64,000 nucleotides of DNA from Isoetes taiwanensis. Lineage: Eukaryota > Streptophyta > Lycopodiopsida > Isoetales > Isoetaceae. Made by a program: the position numbers and the translations under genes. The notes below the pieces were generated by a model. That model was not told the DNA's origin. It was given only the letters and a program-made list of their open reading frames with translations, and searched no databases. This document shows positions 40,331 through 51,760 of this stretch, piece by piece (positions within the stretch are counted from its first letter, which is position 1; each line of letters opens with the position of its first letter). The DNA lies in the NCBI GenBank assembly GCA_021234155.1, contig JAJEKV010000067.1, forward strand, positions 1-64,000, given 5' to 3'.

Positions 40331-42250
40331 TTCTTATATGTAAGCCATAAATATGAACTCACTACGACTTTGTTATGCAGTCCGAAGTATTTCTTAAATT
40401 CAAAGAGCAATATCCAGAGGTGAAGATCCATCAAAGGGCATTTGAGAAATTAAAGCCATGGTATGTACTGAAATTGAAGCAATTTAACTCTTGCTGCTGC
40501 ATACATCATGTGAGGTTGCAAATGTTGTGAGATGGTTTTAATAAGTTGAGAGACCAGCATGTGAATTCTTGTAGTTGTGCATGTGGAGTATGTCAGTGTA
40601 TGGAACAAGACATTTGTATTGCTAAGACGAAGAAATATAAAACAACTACAGAGCTATGGCAGTCTATCCTTTGCCCAAGGGAGGAAAATCAAGAATTTTA
40701 CAAAAAAAATTGCATATATGGGCTTTGTAGCAATTGTGGTATATCCTAGCTACCAATATGTCCATTAGAGTTATCAGACCAAGGATTTATTAGTTGGGAG
40801 TATTGGGATTACGAGGAAGGTGGTAAGGATAAGTGGGGAAAATCGAAGAAAATACTTAAGCGTTTGTGGAAAGAAACTAAACCACGAACGTTTACGCATA
40901 AATTGATTGACAAGTTGGCTAAGTTTTCTTTGCATAATTTCGGGCATAAGTGGCAAAACGAAAGCAATTCAAGGAACTGCTTGAAAACCTTCTTCCCGGC
41001 ATTCTTGTGTCGGTGAATTGCGATTTTCTTTGAGAATTTTTCTATTCAGCCTGAGAACCAAGTTCATCGCATATTGGACTACTAAGCGAGTTTACTATCT
41101 TAGTGCATATTACATACTATGTAGACCATCAGATCGGGTGATATGATAAAAGACACTCATTATTATATATCCGATGATACAAAAAGCCGCGATACATTGT
41201 TTGTTCAACACGCTTTATGATGCATTATGACTTTTACAAACAACGGGGCATGGATCCAAATAAACATTGGGTCTTTTTCGGATGGAGCAACATCACAATT
41301 CAAAGCGAGCAAGACCATTCTATTTTGTGGACGATACTCACATGACACACAAATTGAGATGATGTTGAATTTTTTTTTTGCTCGAACCATGGTAAAGGCG
41401 AGCATAATGGTAAAGTTGCAGAATTAAAACGGTGGTTGAAGGAGTTGATGAAGAGACAATCGTCTTTAAAAATTGAAGGTGCAACTGATATAGTCAAAGT
41501 AGCCAAGGAGGGCTTTGCATTTACTGCTCCATCTTCTAGTTTGAAAAGGAAATCAATCAAGATGGTTTTGGGAAGTAGAGAGGGTAAATAGAAAGAACCT
41601 TTGGGGAGCAGAGACTATAGAAGACACAAGGAACATTCATTCTGTTCATGGATTCAATCTAGAATGCCCTACCCAATTGAATGTAAGACGTTTATCTTGC
41701 TTTTGTGTAAATTGCTTAGATGCGAAATGGGAGAAATGTATGAACAAGGATTATGTAGATAATTGGGAGCTTGTGACAGTTGAACCAAGCAAGGCATTGG
41801 CTGATGAATTTGAGCAACGCAAATCTGAAAGAGCCAGGTTTTCCATACAATCAACTATTTTGACAAATGATATAAGAGTGGGCGACAATTTTGCAATTGC
41901 TGCTCCAAAGGATAATGAAGAGGGGGCATTATTTTGGATGATGAAATGTACAAAGACTAAGTATGTTGTTAAGGAAGCCTTTGAGGCCAATGGCCAAACA
42001 TTTTATCCAAGAGAGGAGCTCCTTGAAGGTATTTACTTTCAAAAGGTAGCAAGATCACAAACCAGCTATGTTTTATGCTCTGATAAGCCAAATGCAATAG
42101 TGTATGCGCCCTCCAAGTTTGTGGGAATTAAGTTGGCCATGCCACAAGCGAAACATGCGTGAAGGAAAACAAAGTTGTATACACACTCAATGAAGCTGAT
42201 AGTGAGAAAATTTTAGACAATCTTCTTGATGTGTTAACTGATGATGAAGA

Positions 42251-43743
42251 CTAACAGCAAATGTTGAAGGGTGCTTCTTGAAGACAAAGGTACTTGTACT
42301 TATTACGGATTTAATTCTTCTTCCATGCATTGCATTGTGAGACTTTATTGTACCATTATTTGTTGCAGGTTTAGGAAGACTCTACCTTCTGTTGGAACTT
42401 ATGGTACAGACAACATTTTTAGAAGTCTATAAATCATTTACATGGACGTGTTAGAATGTGGAAAGACATGAAATGTACCATTATCCATTCTTTATAATCC
42501 ATTCTGTTCAACATTATTCTGAATTACTTCTATGATCCATTTTGATCAACATTATTTTGATGTTCTTTTATTCTGATCATAATAACATTCATTCTACAGT
42601 CATTTTATAGCATAATAACAACATTTTGTCATTCCGTAGCATAATAATAGCATAATAATAGTCTTTTATTCCGATCATAATAACAATCATTCTAGAGCAT
42701 AATAACAGTCAATTTCTGAATAGATACATGGTTGGCAGATGCAAATGAGTGTTTAGCACCAACAACTTTGTGGAATTGGCCATGGATCAGAGAAGAAGAT
42801 CCGGCTGAACCCTAAAAAAAACAACAAAATTTTTGTGGGTTTATATATCCCACAAGCATGAATGAAAAAAAAACCATTGTTATATAAGCATTTGCATTTT
42901 TCATTTAGGTTGGATTGGGTCTTCATGAGAAAGGGGAAGAAGAAAGCCCTTCTCCATGAAGATCCATTCCTTGATCCATTCCTTTTAAAGATTTTCTTAA
43001 TTATTCCCAATTCGACTTAACCTTTGTTAGGATCCTAACATGAAATGTCTAGCATCTAGATTATTTTCCTTCTTGTGCAATGCTTCTAAATATCAAACAA
43101 TCAATACAATTTAACTATAGAACCATTGAATTCAAAACTTCAATAGAAAAATTTCATGTTCGTCCTCAAGAGCCGGGGCATTCATTATTATTAAAATGAA
43201 TCCAATGATACACTGCTCGTTCTACCGATTCGCTCCATTCTAAATTTGAATCAATGAACCTGGCATTTAGATATTCGACCGAGCATTTCCTTTGGTTCTC
43301 AACCATTAGCACTAAAGGTTCACAATAATGATAATAATTAGGTTCGCCACGAACCATTGGACCTTATATTATAAGGTTAACTTTTATCTTTTGCATAGGT
43401 TCACTAATGACCTTTATACTGTCTTTGCTCCCTTTGCATTTCACAGGTCTTCTTACCCTGTTCGAGTTTGAGTCAGTGGTTTTCGAGTCAATGCTACAAC
43501 AGTAAAAAGTCAATGACCAAATGAACAGTAACATTCAATTAAATTTTCCTATGGTTCATGCATATGTTGATCATATAGTTATTGAAAGGGTTATTTTTTA
43601 TTGAAAGAATTATTGCTAAAGCATTGTTGATTGAAAGGATTGTTGTTAGAATAATCTAAAGGTAGTGGATGTCCCTATTCTAGTAGACATTTTCTCTATT
43701 GAAATTTCAATCCCCCATCTACACATGCATCAATAAAATTTAG
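42251..43743. other. No gene recognised; ATAATA-rich repeats
   Basis: Contains short dispersed words (GCATAATAACA, CATTCTA) repeated at about 42540-42720. ORFs on the minus strand at 43010-42753 and 43357-43166 show no recognisable domain; an organelle origin was considered but not supported. Confidence 0.4.
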
Positions 43744-45545
43744 TTTTTTTTTTTTTTTTTTTTATTATATGTACTTAAGGCTTAAGTCATGCTTTAACAT
43801 CCCTTTAAAACATTATGATAGCTTAACCACAAGTGGTCAGCAATAGTTGTACCCTATAGGTTGGGTATACTACATAATGATTTAATGCTCTAATAAAAGA
43901 TAGAAAGTATGTAAAGGGTTGTATGATAAGAATATAGCGGAAAGAAGGCAGGAGGAATTAAAGTAGTTACACTCTTGAATAAATGCTACTGAGACTAGGG
44001 TTTGAAAAACCCAAAATTGCTGAAGATGGCGACACAGGGAGACCAATATTTGGCGGCGGGTAGCATTAAACAAAGGTAAAAGTTAAGGTCCAGTAAGACA
44101 TTTACCTTAAGAAAATGAGCTACAATTTGATAGCGAGGAGTCGGATGAAGAAAAGCGCTTGTGATGAAACAATCGGAGAATTGCTTTGGTGCCTAAAAAT
44201 CGTTGAGGCTAGAAAAGTAGATATGGAGAAAAGAGGCAGAGGCAAAGGTTATGATACTAAACGTAACTTTGGAGAAGGAAATTACGGATATATGGCCAAA
44301 AAGGGCGGTTATGCTAATAGAAGACCCTCGGGGCTACTCTGAAACAATGGAAACAATGAACACTTTGTACCCGAAACTTCGATATGAGCAAGAAGGGGAA
44401 TCGGAGGGGAGGACAAAAATCAGGTATAAAATAGAATAATATGTCTTTTACGGACCAAAGGCGGAAAGGAGCCATTATCGTATGATATTGATCTTTGAAT
44501 ATGAAATGGCGGTATAGAAATATGAACATAAAGAATATAGATGAATGCTAATAAGCATAAAAGGTTGAACAAACGAGGTTTGGTTTCTTTTCATATGTAT
44601 ATGATCTTTTATTTTTACGAGTAAGCTTATCTTGATCAAGAGCAAAAGGTACAAAGGGCAAAGGCGAAGAGCCAAGAAATGCCCAATGTACCTTTTTGCC
44701 CTATATCGTTACCAAGTCTATTGCTAACGTTTACATGATTGGTATTTTGCTTGGTCTAGGGCATTTCTTTTCCTTTGTACTATTTTTTTTGTTATGCTAG
44801 GTTGTAGCTCAAAGGAAGGTAAAAAGATCCAAAGCGAATGGTGAAGAATAGAAGACTTATGAAAATTGGGTATCAACCACAACAAAGAAAAAGAGGACAA
44901 GACATCTGAGCAAAAATGGTTTTGTCAAACTACTTAGGCGTTTTCAAGAGTAATATGTATCGACTAAAATACTAGGTTTAAATCAGTATGTTTTTAGGTC
45001 ATGAGCAGTATAGGACCAAATATAAAGGTCACATTTTTGAAGAACATATATATGATGAAAAAGATACACGATGAATTTCACTGATTTTGAAGTAAAAGTG
45101 GCGTCTAAAACTTCACTGATTTTGTAAAGGCAGGAAAAGCAGAGGATATATTATGCAATATAATAGTGAAGATGCAATTCTGAGGGGATGCATAATTTCT
45201 GATGTCTATGTTTTACTTAAAGCAAGTATGATTAGCAATAAAAGAAGATTAAACAAAGGTTTAACAATAGGAAAAAAAAAAATTTGAGAAGAAAAAAGCA
45301 TAAGGATGTATGAATAGATTAAATCCTTCTAGACTACTTAATTCCTTATTAATTTAAGGAATATGTTACATAGATAATTTGGTAGCAACCTTTCTAAGTC
45401 ACTTTGACTTTAAGCCATTGTTGGGTGTATCTGTCTTTAGTTTGCTCAACTAATGTCTGGGATGATAAAGTTATCAAGGGATTGGCCCAGGTAACTTGGA
45501 TTTGCTAGTATGGTTGTTGGCCTAGGCTAGTTGTTCCGGGTTTTT
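43744..45545 (+). repeat. Left long direct repeat (pLTR-like)
   Basis: Starts with a T-run followed by ATTATATGTACTTAAGG and ends CTAGTTGTTCCGGGTTTTT. It matches the right repeat along its length, with many small indels. Its internal ORF (see 44115) is disrupted. It has no TG...CA ends, so it is not a retroviral-type LTR. Confidence 0.9.
44115..44342 (+). pseudogene. Disrupted copy of the repeat-encoded small ORF
   Basis: 75-codon frame homologous to the 97-aa ORF at 50144-50437 in the right repeat. It shares CDETIGELLWCLK and VDMEKRGRGKGYDTKRNFGE. Indels change the N-terminus and cut off the acidic C-terminal tail. Confidence 0.75.
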
Positions 45546-45819
45546 AGAAATTTCATCTCATTGGTCATACCAGGTGATACACCTTGTCTAATGGTAAAGA
45601 TATGGGCAGGATGATATGGACTAAGAACATATTTTTGTATTGGCTTATATGTGACTTGGGATAGTGATGGAGCTCAAACCGAAATTTGAGATTGAATTTA
45701 TTCCACCTACTTGGAACAAGGACATAGGGCTTTTGGGATATGAAAAACCAAAATCCGATTACCCAAGTTATCTTTGTGCAAACACTCTTGTCTTTGCATA
45801 AAAAAATCAGAAGGTACAT

Positions 45820-47210
45820 ATGCTGATTATAGAGAAGGAAACAATGAGAAAACCTGAGGAACTCTCTGCCATCACACACCTGGGTTTCAGTGATTGGCTT
45901 GCTCTAGTACCCACCATCAACAAAGTGGGACGAGAATGGGAGGATGCAAGTAAAATCGTGGAGGAAATATATCGAGAACTTCCCAACAAGGTGTATAAAT
46001 GCACTATGGAGGAGGATATAGCCAAAAACGGTTTTTAGAGGGTTCCGACTTTGGAAAAAGCTAATAAGATCAAAAGATCTGCCTTAACAAAGTATTGGTC
46101 AAAAAATGGCACAAAAACAGGGACCAGGAAATTGATGATGATCCTTTTGGTGAATCTCTGTTATCAGAGGAGGAAAAGGCAGCCTTAGACAGTAAGGCAT
46201 GTAATAATAGAGATGATGATGATGCAGATTTCAATTTCACGCTTCACAATTGTCCTATTTTCCCCTTTAATACACGAAGAGGCCTGGTGGAGGCGCGTGC
46301 AATGTTACGTAATCAAGGCATCCGGCGTGCTAAAAATTTCAACTTTGGCACCAATTTCTAGGGGAAGCATGGATAATCTTTGGGTGAAATTACTCTGAGC
46401 AGGAGAACATGGCCAAAAAGCGTGAAAAGAATGGAAAAAATAATACATAAAGAAAGGATAAAACTCAGAATCGACCATAGATTCTTTGATAAGAGATGTG
46501 ATAAAGATGATTGCATATATGTGAGACAAAAAGGGCATATGGCGTACTCAACAATTCCAAGAGATAATTTCTATTTGAAAAGAGTATGGAGGAGCTTTTG
46601 CCCATATTTCAAATGTGTATGTGAGCCCAGAAGCAAAGGAAATGAATGTAAAGACAATATGACTTGGTTGGATCATGCAGTATGGTACGTGTTTAATAAC
46701 TTGGACCAGATCTTTCCAAATATGTCCGTGGTAGCTCAAATGGTTTCCATGAAAAAGTTGCTGAAAACGTCTTTAAAAGACAGCATACTTGCCTTCATAT
46801 CATATTTGGAAATCCGAAAGACCCTCATCAATATGACACTGCTACTAGCAGCAGATCCTTGGAGTGATCTGAAACTAAGTTTTACCAATTGCAAGATGGT
46901 TGTGGTATGTGAAAAGAGCATTAAACCCGTGTCCTTTATGAAAAGCATAGAAGCTGGATCTAGTACCAATGTCACTAAAAGAATAAAACCAGAGAAGGAA
47001 AGAGCAAGTTTGAGCAGTATAAGTAAAGGGTATACTCCACCTAGAATAACGGCACCACCAGGAAAAAGTGGTTCAAGCCTGGCAGATAACTCAGCAATTG
47101 TGCATATCGGTACACCTAGTACAATGGAGAAATCTGTAACAAAGGTCAACCATGGACAAGCTATACGTACAAATGATGACGTCGTACAACTACTGGAGTA
47201 TGACAAATAG
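45820..47210 (+). pseudogene. Retroelement ORF1, split by frameshifts
   Basis: Three consecutive frames (45820-46038, 46095-46361, 46380-47210) lie upstream of the RT. The first two are acidic (DQEIDDDPFGESLLSEEEKA). The last is basic, has Cys-rich stretches (KRCDKDDCIYV, FCPYFKCVCEP) and ends in a Ser/Pro-rich tail with LEYDK. No known domain is recognised. Order and spacing suggest a single ORF1 protein broken by two frame changes. AG at 45810 just before the first frame could be a splice acceptor. Confidence 0.6.
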
Positions 47211-47493
47211 GTACTTCTTTAAATTATTTCAAGTCTAAAATGACTAATGTTGGCAAAATAATATACTTGGAGAGGTATATCTAAATATATTGTATGATTA
47301 CCAACATATGGAGTCTACATACTTATCAAAGTAGTAGCGAAAATTTAAAGCTAGTATGCCATATGTCCATACTATGCTAAACTTGAAAAACAAAAGGACC
47401 ATCCGGATAAGAGCTTATAGGTGAAGGAGAATGTGTAATAAGAATAGGAATATACAGGAACAAAGGAAGGTTTATTAAGAGAGTTGTTTTGTT

Positions 47494-49550
47494 TTGCAGA
47501 TTGATAGGTCCATCCAAATAGACTGTCAAGGCAGAAAACATTTATATGAAACAAAAGAAAAAAACAAAAAGAAAATAGTCCACTGTTTCTTCCTATCCAA
47601 AGTCCTTGACAAAGTTTGTATTCCTAAAATCATAAGTAGACAGATGGCAAAGGTCTTAGGGGATATTGGAACAGAAATCATGGCAGACACCATGTTCTCA
47701 TGGAAGTACACAGAGAGCCTAAAGGAGATCTGTTATAAACCTTATTATGTGTTTGCACAGGAATCAGAAGCTCTATGCCCTTGTAGTAATCCTAACATGA
47801 AAAACTTCATTGACAATAGTATTGGCCACGTTAGGACCACAAATGTGGCAATAGTGAGAAATAGAATGCTGAGAAACCTTTTCAAGAGAGGTCTTAACCA
47901 TATACCAGACAGAAGGTTGGATTGGAAAGATATGAAGGAAGAATTAAAAAAGACCTGTGATAGGATCTTTGACCTGCATATATATCAGTTTCCATTTATT
48001 AAGGATGCAGATAAGGAATTAGTTAAAACCAAAGTAATAGAGGAGACAGGTTGGGATATGACTGATATCTTCAAAAGAGAAGGAAGAAAGAAGTTTGCCC
48101 TAAATGATCCTTTGGTAGCAAAGAACCTGGAATGGATCACAAAAAACTTATACATATCAGGAGTGGATAAAGCCTCTAATAATCCCTCCTTCATATGCCC
48201 AAGGCACATTAAAGAAATGGCCTTGGCTAGGTTGTCCAGCTCAGATTTCCAAGTTATAGGAAATGATGCAAGTGAATTGAGCTTGAAAATACAGGAAGGA
48301 ATAAAGGATTGTACAGAAATTAACGAGTTTCAATCAGTAAAACTACCTTATATGCTTGGACTATTCAAGGCGCATAAGAAAGAGTATCGATGGATTACGA
48401 ATGCCCACGGTACGGTTTATACAGAAATTGCACAGATGGTAACTGTAGTACTAAATACAATAATGGAGCTTTGGCCTGAGATAACAAAATGGCTGAGTGC
48501 AGATGTTAGCACATTCTTAGCAAATAAGTTGAATGTCAACTGGATGATAAACTCAATTTATGATGTCGTCCTTAATCTACCTAACAAAATTGAAGATGTT
48601 TTCGTAGCAGATATAACGAAGTGTTATGAAAGCATTCCACTACATGGAGAAAGTGGTATATGCAGGGTAATGGAGAAGGTAATTAATGCTACCTGGGGTT
48701 ATATGAAGAGCAAAAATAAAAGACATGAGCTATGGGTTAGAAGATCAGGTAATGACTTTACAATAGCCAAATGGTTCAAAACCGATCCTCAAGGGAAATG
48801 TTGGACTAAGATAAGTCAGAAGGATTTCGTGAAAATAAACACATGGCTATTGACCAATTGTTTTGTTAAGCTTGGAAAAAGTATTTGGCAACAAATCTGT
48901 GGCATCCCCATGGGATTATCATGCAGCCCTTGCTGGTGCAATATGTACCTTGCTTGGTTTGAATTTCAGTTTATCAGGAAAGATTCGAGGAGATCAAACA
49001 GTTTAAATACATGTTCAGATACATGGATGATCTGCTAGCAATTAATTGCCCTATCATAAAAAACTTTTTGAAGACATGGAATGATAAAGAAAACCAAGAA
49101 ATACGAGATATATGACACCGGTTTACGGGCATAAAAGAAGAAACAATTTATACAGAGGAAGCAAATAATACTATATTTGGGAGCAAGGTGCACTTCCTAA
49201 ACATGACTATACAGATATTCAATAGGGCTCTTGGCATTTTTCAGAGCATGAAGTATGATAAAAGGGAAGCTTTACCCTTTAAAGCAATCAAATACATTCA
49301 TGCCAGTAGCTGCAGACCGTACTTTCAAGCCAGAAATGTAGCTATCTCGCAGGTAATGCCCTTTTTATATATAAACTCAGATCCAGCTAATGCAGCTAAA
49401 GATATTAGTACCCTGATTAGTAACTTTGTGGATAATGGATTTGATAAGCCTGGTCTGAAAAGGAGGATTGTTAAATACATAAAGACAAATGAGTTCCCAG
49501 ACATCAAATACGAGAAAAGTCTGCTACTACAGCTCATCAATGAAAATTAA
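47494..49550 (+). pseudogene. Penelope-like reverse transcriptase
   Basis: The 514-codon frame to 49038 holds the RT N-terminal region and palm. Motif A is VADITKCYESIPL (about residue 370) and motif B is GIPMGLSCSPCWCNMYL (residue 470 on). A one-base shift near 48985 moves motif C, KYMFRYMDDLLAIN (about 49005-49046), out of frame, and TGA at 49113 follows. The C-terminal part (49188-49550) has HFLNMTI, LPFKAIKYIHASSCRP and ISQVMPFLYINSDP, then NGFDKPGLKRRI, resembling the RT thumb of Penelope-like elements. The frame opens right after TTTTGCAG (47500), a good splice acceptor, so an intron may separate it from ORF1. No endonuclease domain is found. Confidence 0.8.
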
Positions 49551-49674
49551 AGGTATGTTACTATTTTGAAAAATAGTTCAAATAAAATGGAACACGATAG
49601 TTCTGATGGAATGATTTATATAATTACAGTTCTGTTTATTCAAAAATTTAGCACTTCATTGGGTATAAAGATTA

Positions 49675-49730
49675 ACTATGGGATTATAGGGACCCCTACT
49701 GTAACAAGTAGGGGTACCCACCCTATAGTT
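49675..49730 (+). other. Strong hairpin before the right repeat
   Basis: ACCCCTACT (49692-49700) and AGTAGGGGT (49707-49715) form a perfect 9-bp stem with a 6-nt loop. GGG/CCC and AACTAT/ATAGTT pairs outside can extend it. It sits between the RT stop and the right repeat. A function is unknown. Confidence 0.65.
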
Positions 49731-49789
49731 ACAGATAATTAATCAAGGCTAAAACAGGGGTCTACGTAATCCTACGGAAGGAGGTAGGG

Positions 49790-51520
49790 TTTTTTTTATT
49801 ATATGTACTTAAGGCTTAAGTCATGCTTTAACATCCCTTTAAAAACATTATGATAGCTTAACCACAAGTGGTCAGCAATAGTTGTACCCTATAGGTTGGG
49901 TATACTACATAATGATTTAATGCTCTAATAAAAGATAGAAAGTATGTAAAGGGTTGTATGATAAGAATATAGCGGAAAGAAGACGGAGGAATTAAAGTAG
50001 TTACCTGCGAATAAATGCTACAGACTAGGGTTTGAGAAAACCCAAAAATTGCTGAAGATGGCCTGACCTGGGAGACCGATACGACTGGCAGGTAGCATTA
50101 AACAAGGTAAAGTTAAGGTCCGTAAGACATTTACCTTAAGAAAATGAGCTACGAATTTGATAGCCAGGAATCGGATGAAGAAAGAGCGCCTTGTGATGAA
50201 ACAATCAGAGAATTGCTTTGGTGCCTAAAATCTGTTGAGCTAGAGAAAGTAGATATGGAGAAAAGAGGCAGAGGCAAAGGTTATGATACTAAACGTAACT
50301 TTGGAGAAGGAAATTCTGGATATATGGCCAAAAGACCCTCATGCTACTACAGAAACAATGGAAACAATGAACACTTTGTACCCGAAACTCAGTATGAGCA
50401 AGAAGGAGAATCAGAGGAGGACGAAAATCAGGTATAAAATAGAATAATATGTCTTTTACAGACCAAAGGCCAGAAGGAGCCATTATCGTATGATATTGAT
50501 GCTGAATATGAAATGACAGTATAGAAATATGAACATAAAGAATATAGATGAATGCTAATAAGCATAAAAGGTTGAACAAATAGGTTTGGTTTCTTTTCAT
50601 ATGTATATGATCTTTTATTTTCTGAGTAAGCTTATACTGATCAAGAGCAAAAGGTACAAAGGGCAAAGGGCGAAGAGCCAAGAAATGCCCAATGTACCTT
50701 TTGGCCCTTGTATCGTTACCAAGTCTATTGCTAACGTTTACATGATTGGCTGCAGGTACCGGGCATTTCTTTTCCCTTTGTACTATTTTGCTGTTATGCT
50801 AGGTTGTAGCTCAAAGGAAGGTAAAAGATCCAAAACTGAATGGTGAAGAATAGAAGACTTATGAAAGCTGGGTATCAACCACAACAAAGAAAAGAGGACA
50901 AGACATCTGAGCAAAAAATGGTTTTGTCAAACTACTTAGACGTTTTTCAAGAGTAATATGTATCAGCTAAAATACTAGGTTTAAATCTGTATGTTTTCGG
51001 TCATGAGCAGTATAGGACCAAATATAAAGGTCACATTTTGAAGAACATATATATGATGAAAAAGATACAGTAAAATTTCACTAATTTTGAAAGTGACGTC
51101 TAAAACTTCACTGATTTTGTAAGACAGGAAAACAGAGGATATATTATGCAATATAATAGTGAAGATGCAATTACAGGGATGCATAATTTCTGATGTCTAT
51201 GTTTTACTTAAAGCAAGTATGATTAGCAATAAAGAAGATTAAACAAAGGTTTAACAATAGGAAAAAAAATGTTTGAGAAGAAAAAAGCATAAGGATGTAT
51301 GAATAGATTAAATCCTTCTAGACTACTTAATTCCTTATTAATTTAAGGAATATGTTACATAGATACTTTCTAAGTCACTTTGACTTTAAGCCATTGTTGG
51401 GTGTACTGTCTTTAGTTTGCTCAGCTAATGTACAGGATGATAAAGTTATCAAGGGATTGACCGAGGTAACTTGGACTGCTAGTATGGTTGTTGGCCTAGG
51501 CTAGTTGTTCCCGGTTTTTT
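49790..51520 (+). repeat. Right long direct repeat (pLTR-like)
   Basis: Starts at GGTAGGGTTTTTTTTATT and ends CTAGTTGTTCCCGG followed by a T-run to 51542. It is homologous to the left repeat throughout. It carries an intact 97-codon ORF. Confidence 0.9.
50144..50437 (+). CDS. Small ORF inside the right pLTR-like repeat
   Basis: 97 codons, starting MSYEFDSQESDEERAP and ending in an acidic tail (EQEGESEEDENQV). The middle is basic and Gly-rich (EKRGRGKGYDTKRNFGEG), as in disordered nucleic-acid-binding segments. No known domain. The last codons read CAG GTATAA, so GT right after CAG could be a splice donor. In the left copy such an exon could be spliced to the ORF1 region, but this is inference. 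Conservation of the frame across both repeats, despite indels, supports past coding. Confidence 0.5.
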   Translation: MSYEFDSQESDEERAPCDETIRELLWCLKSVELEKVDMEKRGRGKGYDTKRNFGEGNSGYMAKRPSCYYRNNGNNEHFVPETQYEQEGESEEDENQV

Positions 51521-51554
51521 TTTTTTTTTTTTTTTTTTTTTTGGGGAAGGGGTC

Positions 51555-51760
51555 TCATATACCCAAAATTGGACAATTAGCATCCCAAATATTCTTATTT
51601 CTATGAATAACAAGAACTTGAATGACTAGAATTAATGTAAAGGGAGGGGAGGGGGAGGGTTTCATATACCCAAAATTGGACAATTAGCATCCCAAATATT
51701 CTTAGTTCTTTGAATAGCAAGAACTTGAACGACTACATTTTTTTTCGAAGCAATATCCAA
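51555..51760. repeat. Tandem duplication adjoining the retroelement
   Basis: TCATATACCCAAAATTGGAC... and the following AATTAGCATCCCAAATATTCTT occur at 51555 and again at 51661, a period of about 106 bp. Each copy is preceded by a G-rich run (GGGGAAGGGG and GGGAGGGGAGGGGGAGGG). Confidence 0.85.

Larger units (their letters stand above)
38561..42250 (+). pseudogene. Large transposon-type protein (DDE-like candidate), broken
   Basis: Several plus-strand blocks look like one protein. 38561-38938 is an N-terminal region with an HTH-like GVHPRNIAMAIDKHKQV. After a gap of about 1.4 kb, from 40381, come EVFLKFKEQYPEVKIHQRAF, KPWYVLKLKQFNSCCCIHHV and Cys-rich CSCACGVCQC. Then come HNFGHKWQ, KHWVFSDGATSQFKASK (about 41258), and NHGKGEHDGKVAELKRW in shifted frames (about 41385). 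41677-42162 is a C-terminal ORF with FCVNCLDAKWEKCMNKD and FWMMKCTKTKY. The SDG..SQFK and GKGEHDG blocks resemble acidic catalytic motifs of a transposase; this is inference. The gap is either an intron ending in a canonical ...tgcag or an insertion of low-complexity DNA. Frameshifts and stops make it inactive. Confidence 0.5.
43744..51542 (+). mobile_element. Penelope-like retroelement with long direct repeats, no GIY-YIG
   Basis: Two direct repeats of about 1.8 and 1.73 kb (43744-45545 and 49790-51520) flank a body of about 4.2 kb. The body has a broken ORF1 (45820-47210) and a reverse transcriptase ORF (47494-49550). RT motif spelling (VADITKCYESIPL, IPMGLSCSP, RYMDDLLAIN), the downstream FLNMTI and ISQ...LYI...NGF blocks and the LTR-like repeat arrangement fit Penelope-like elements. 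No GIY-YIG endonuclease follows the RT, which ends LINEN-stop. T-runs occur at 43744-43763 and 51515-51542, and a shorter one at the body/repeat junction. Frameshift and stop codons show that this copy is inactive. An alternative is another poorly characterised eukaryotic RT group with IPMG motifs. Confidence 0.7.

Noticed and set aside
42750-43360. Possible plastid-derived insertion (minus-strand ORFs)
   Set aside because: The style suggested organelle DNA at first, but no plastid or mitochondrial protein could be matched.
49590-49640. Hammerhead ribozyme in the Penelope-like element (CTGATGG)
   Set aside because: The core is not CTGANGA and no matching GAAA and stem arrangement was found, though such ribozymes are known in Penelope-like elements.
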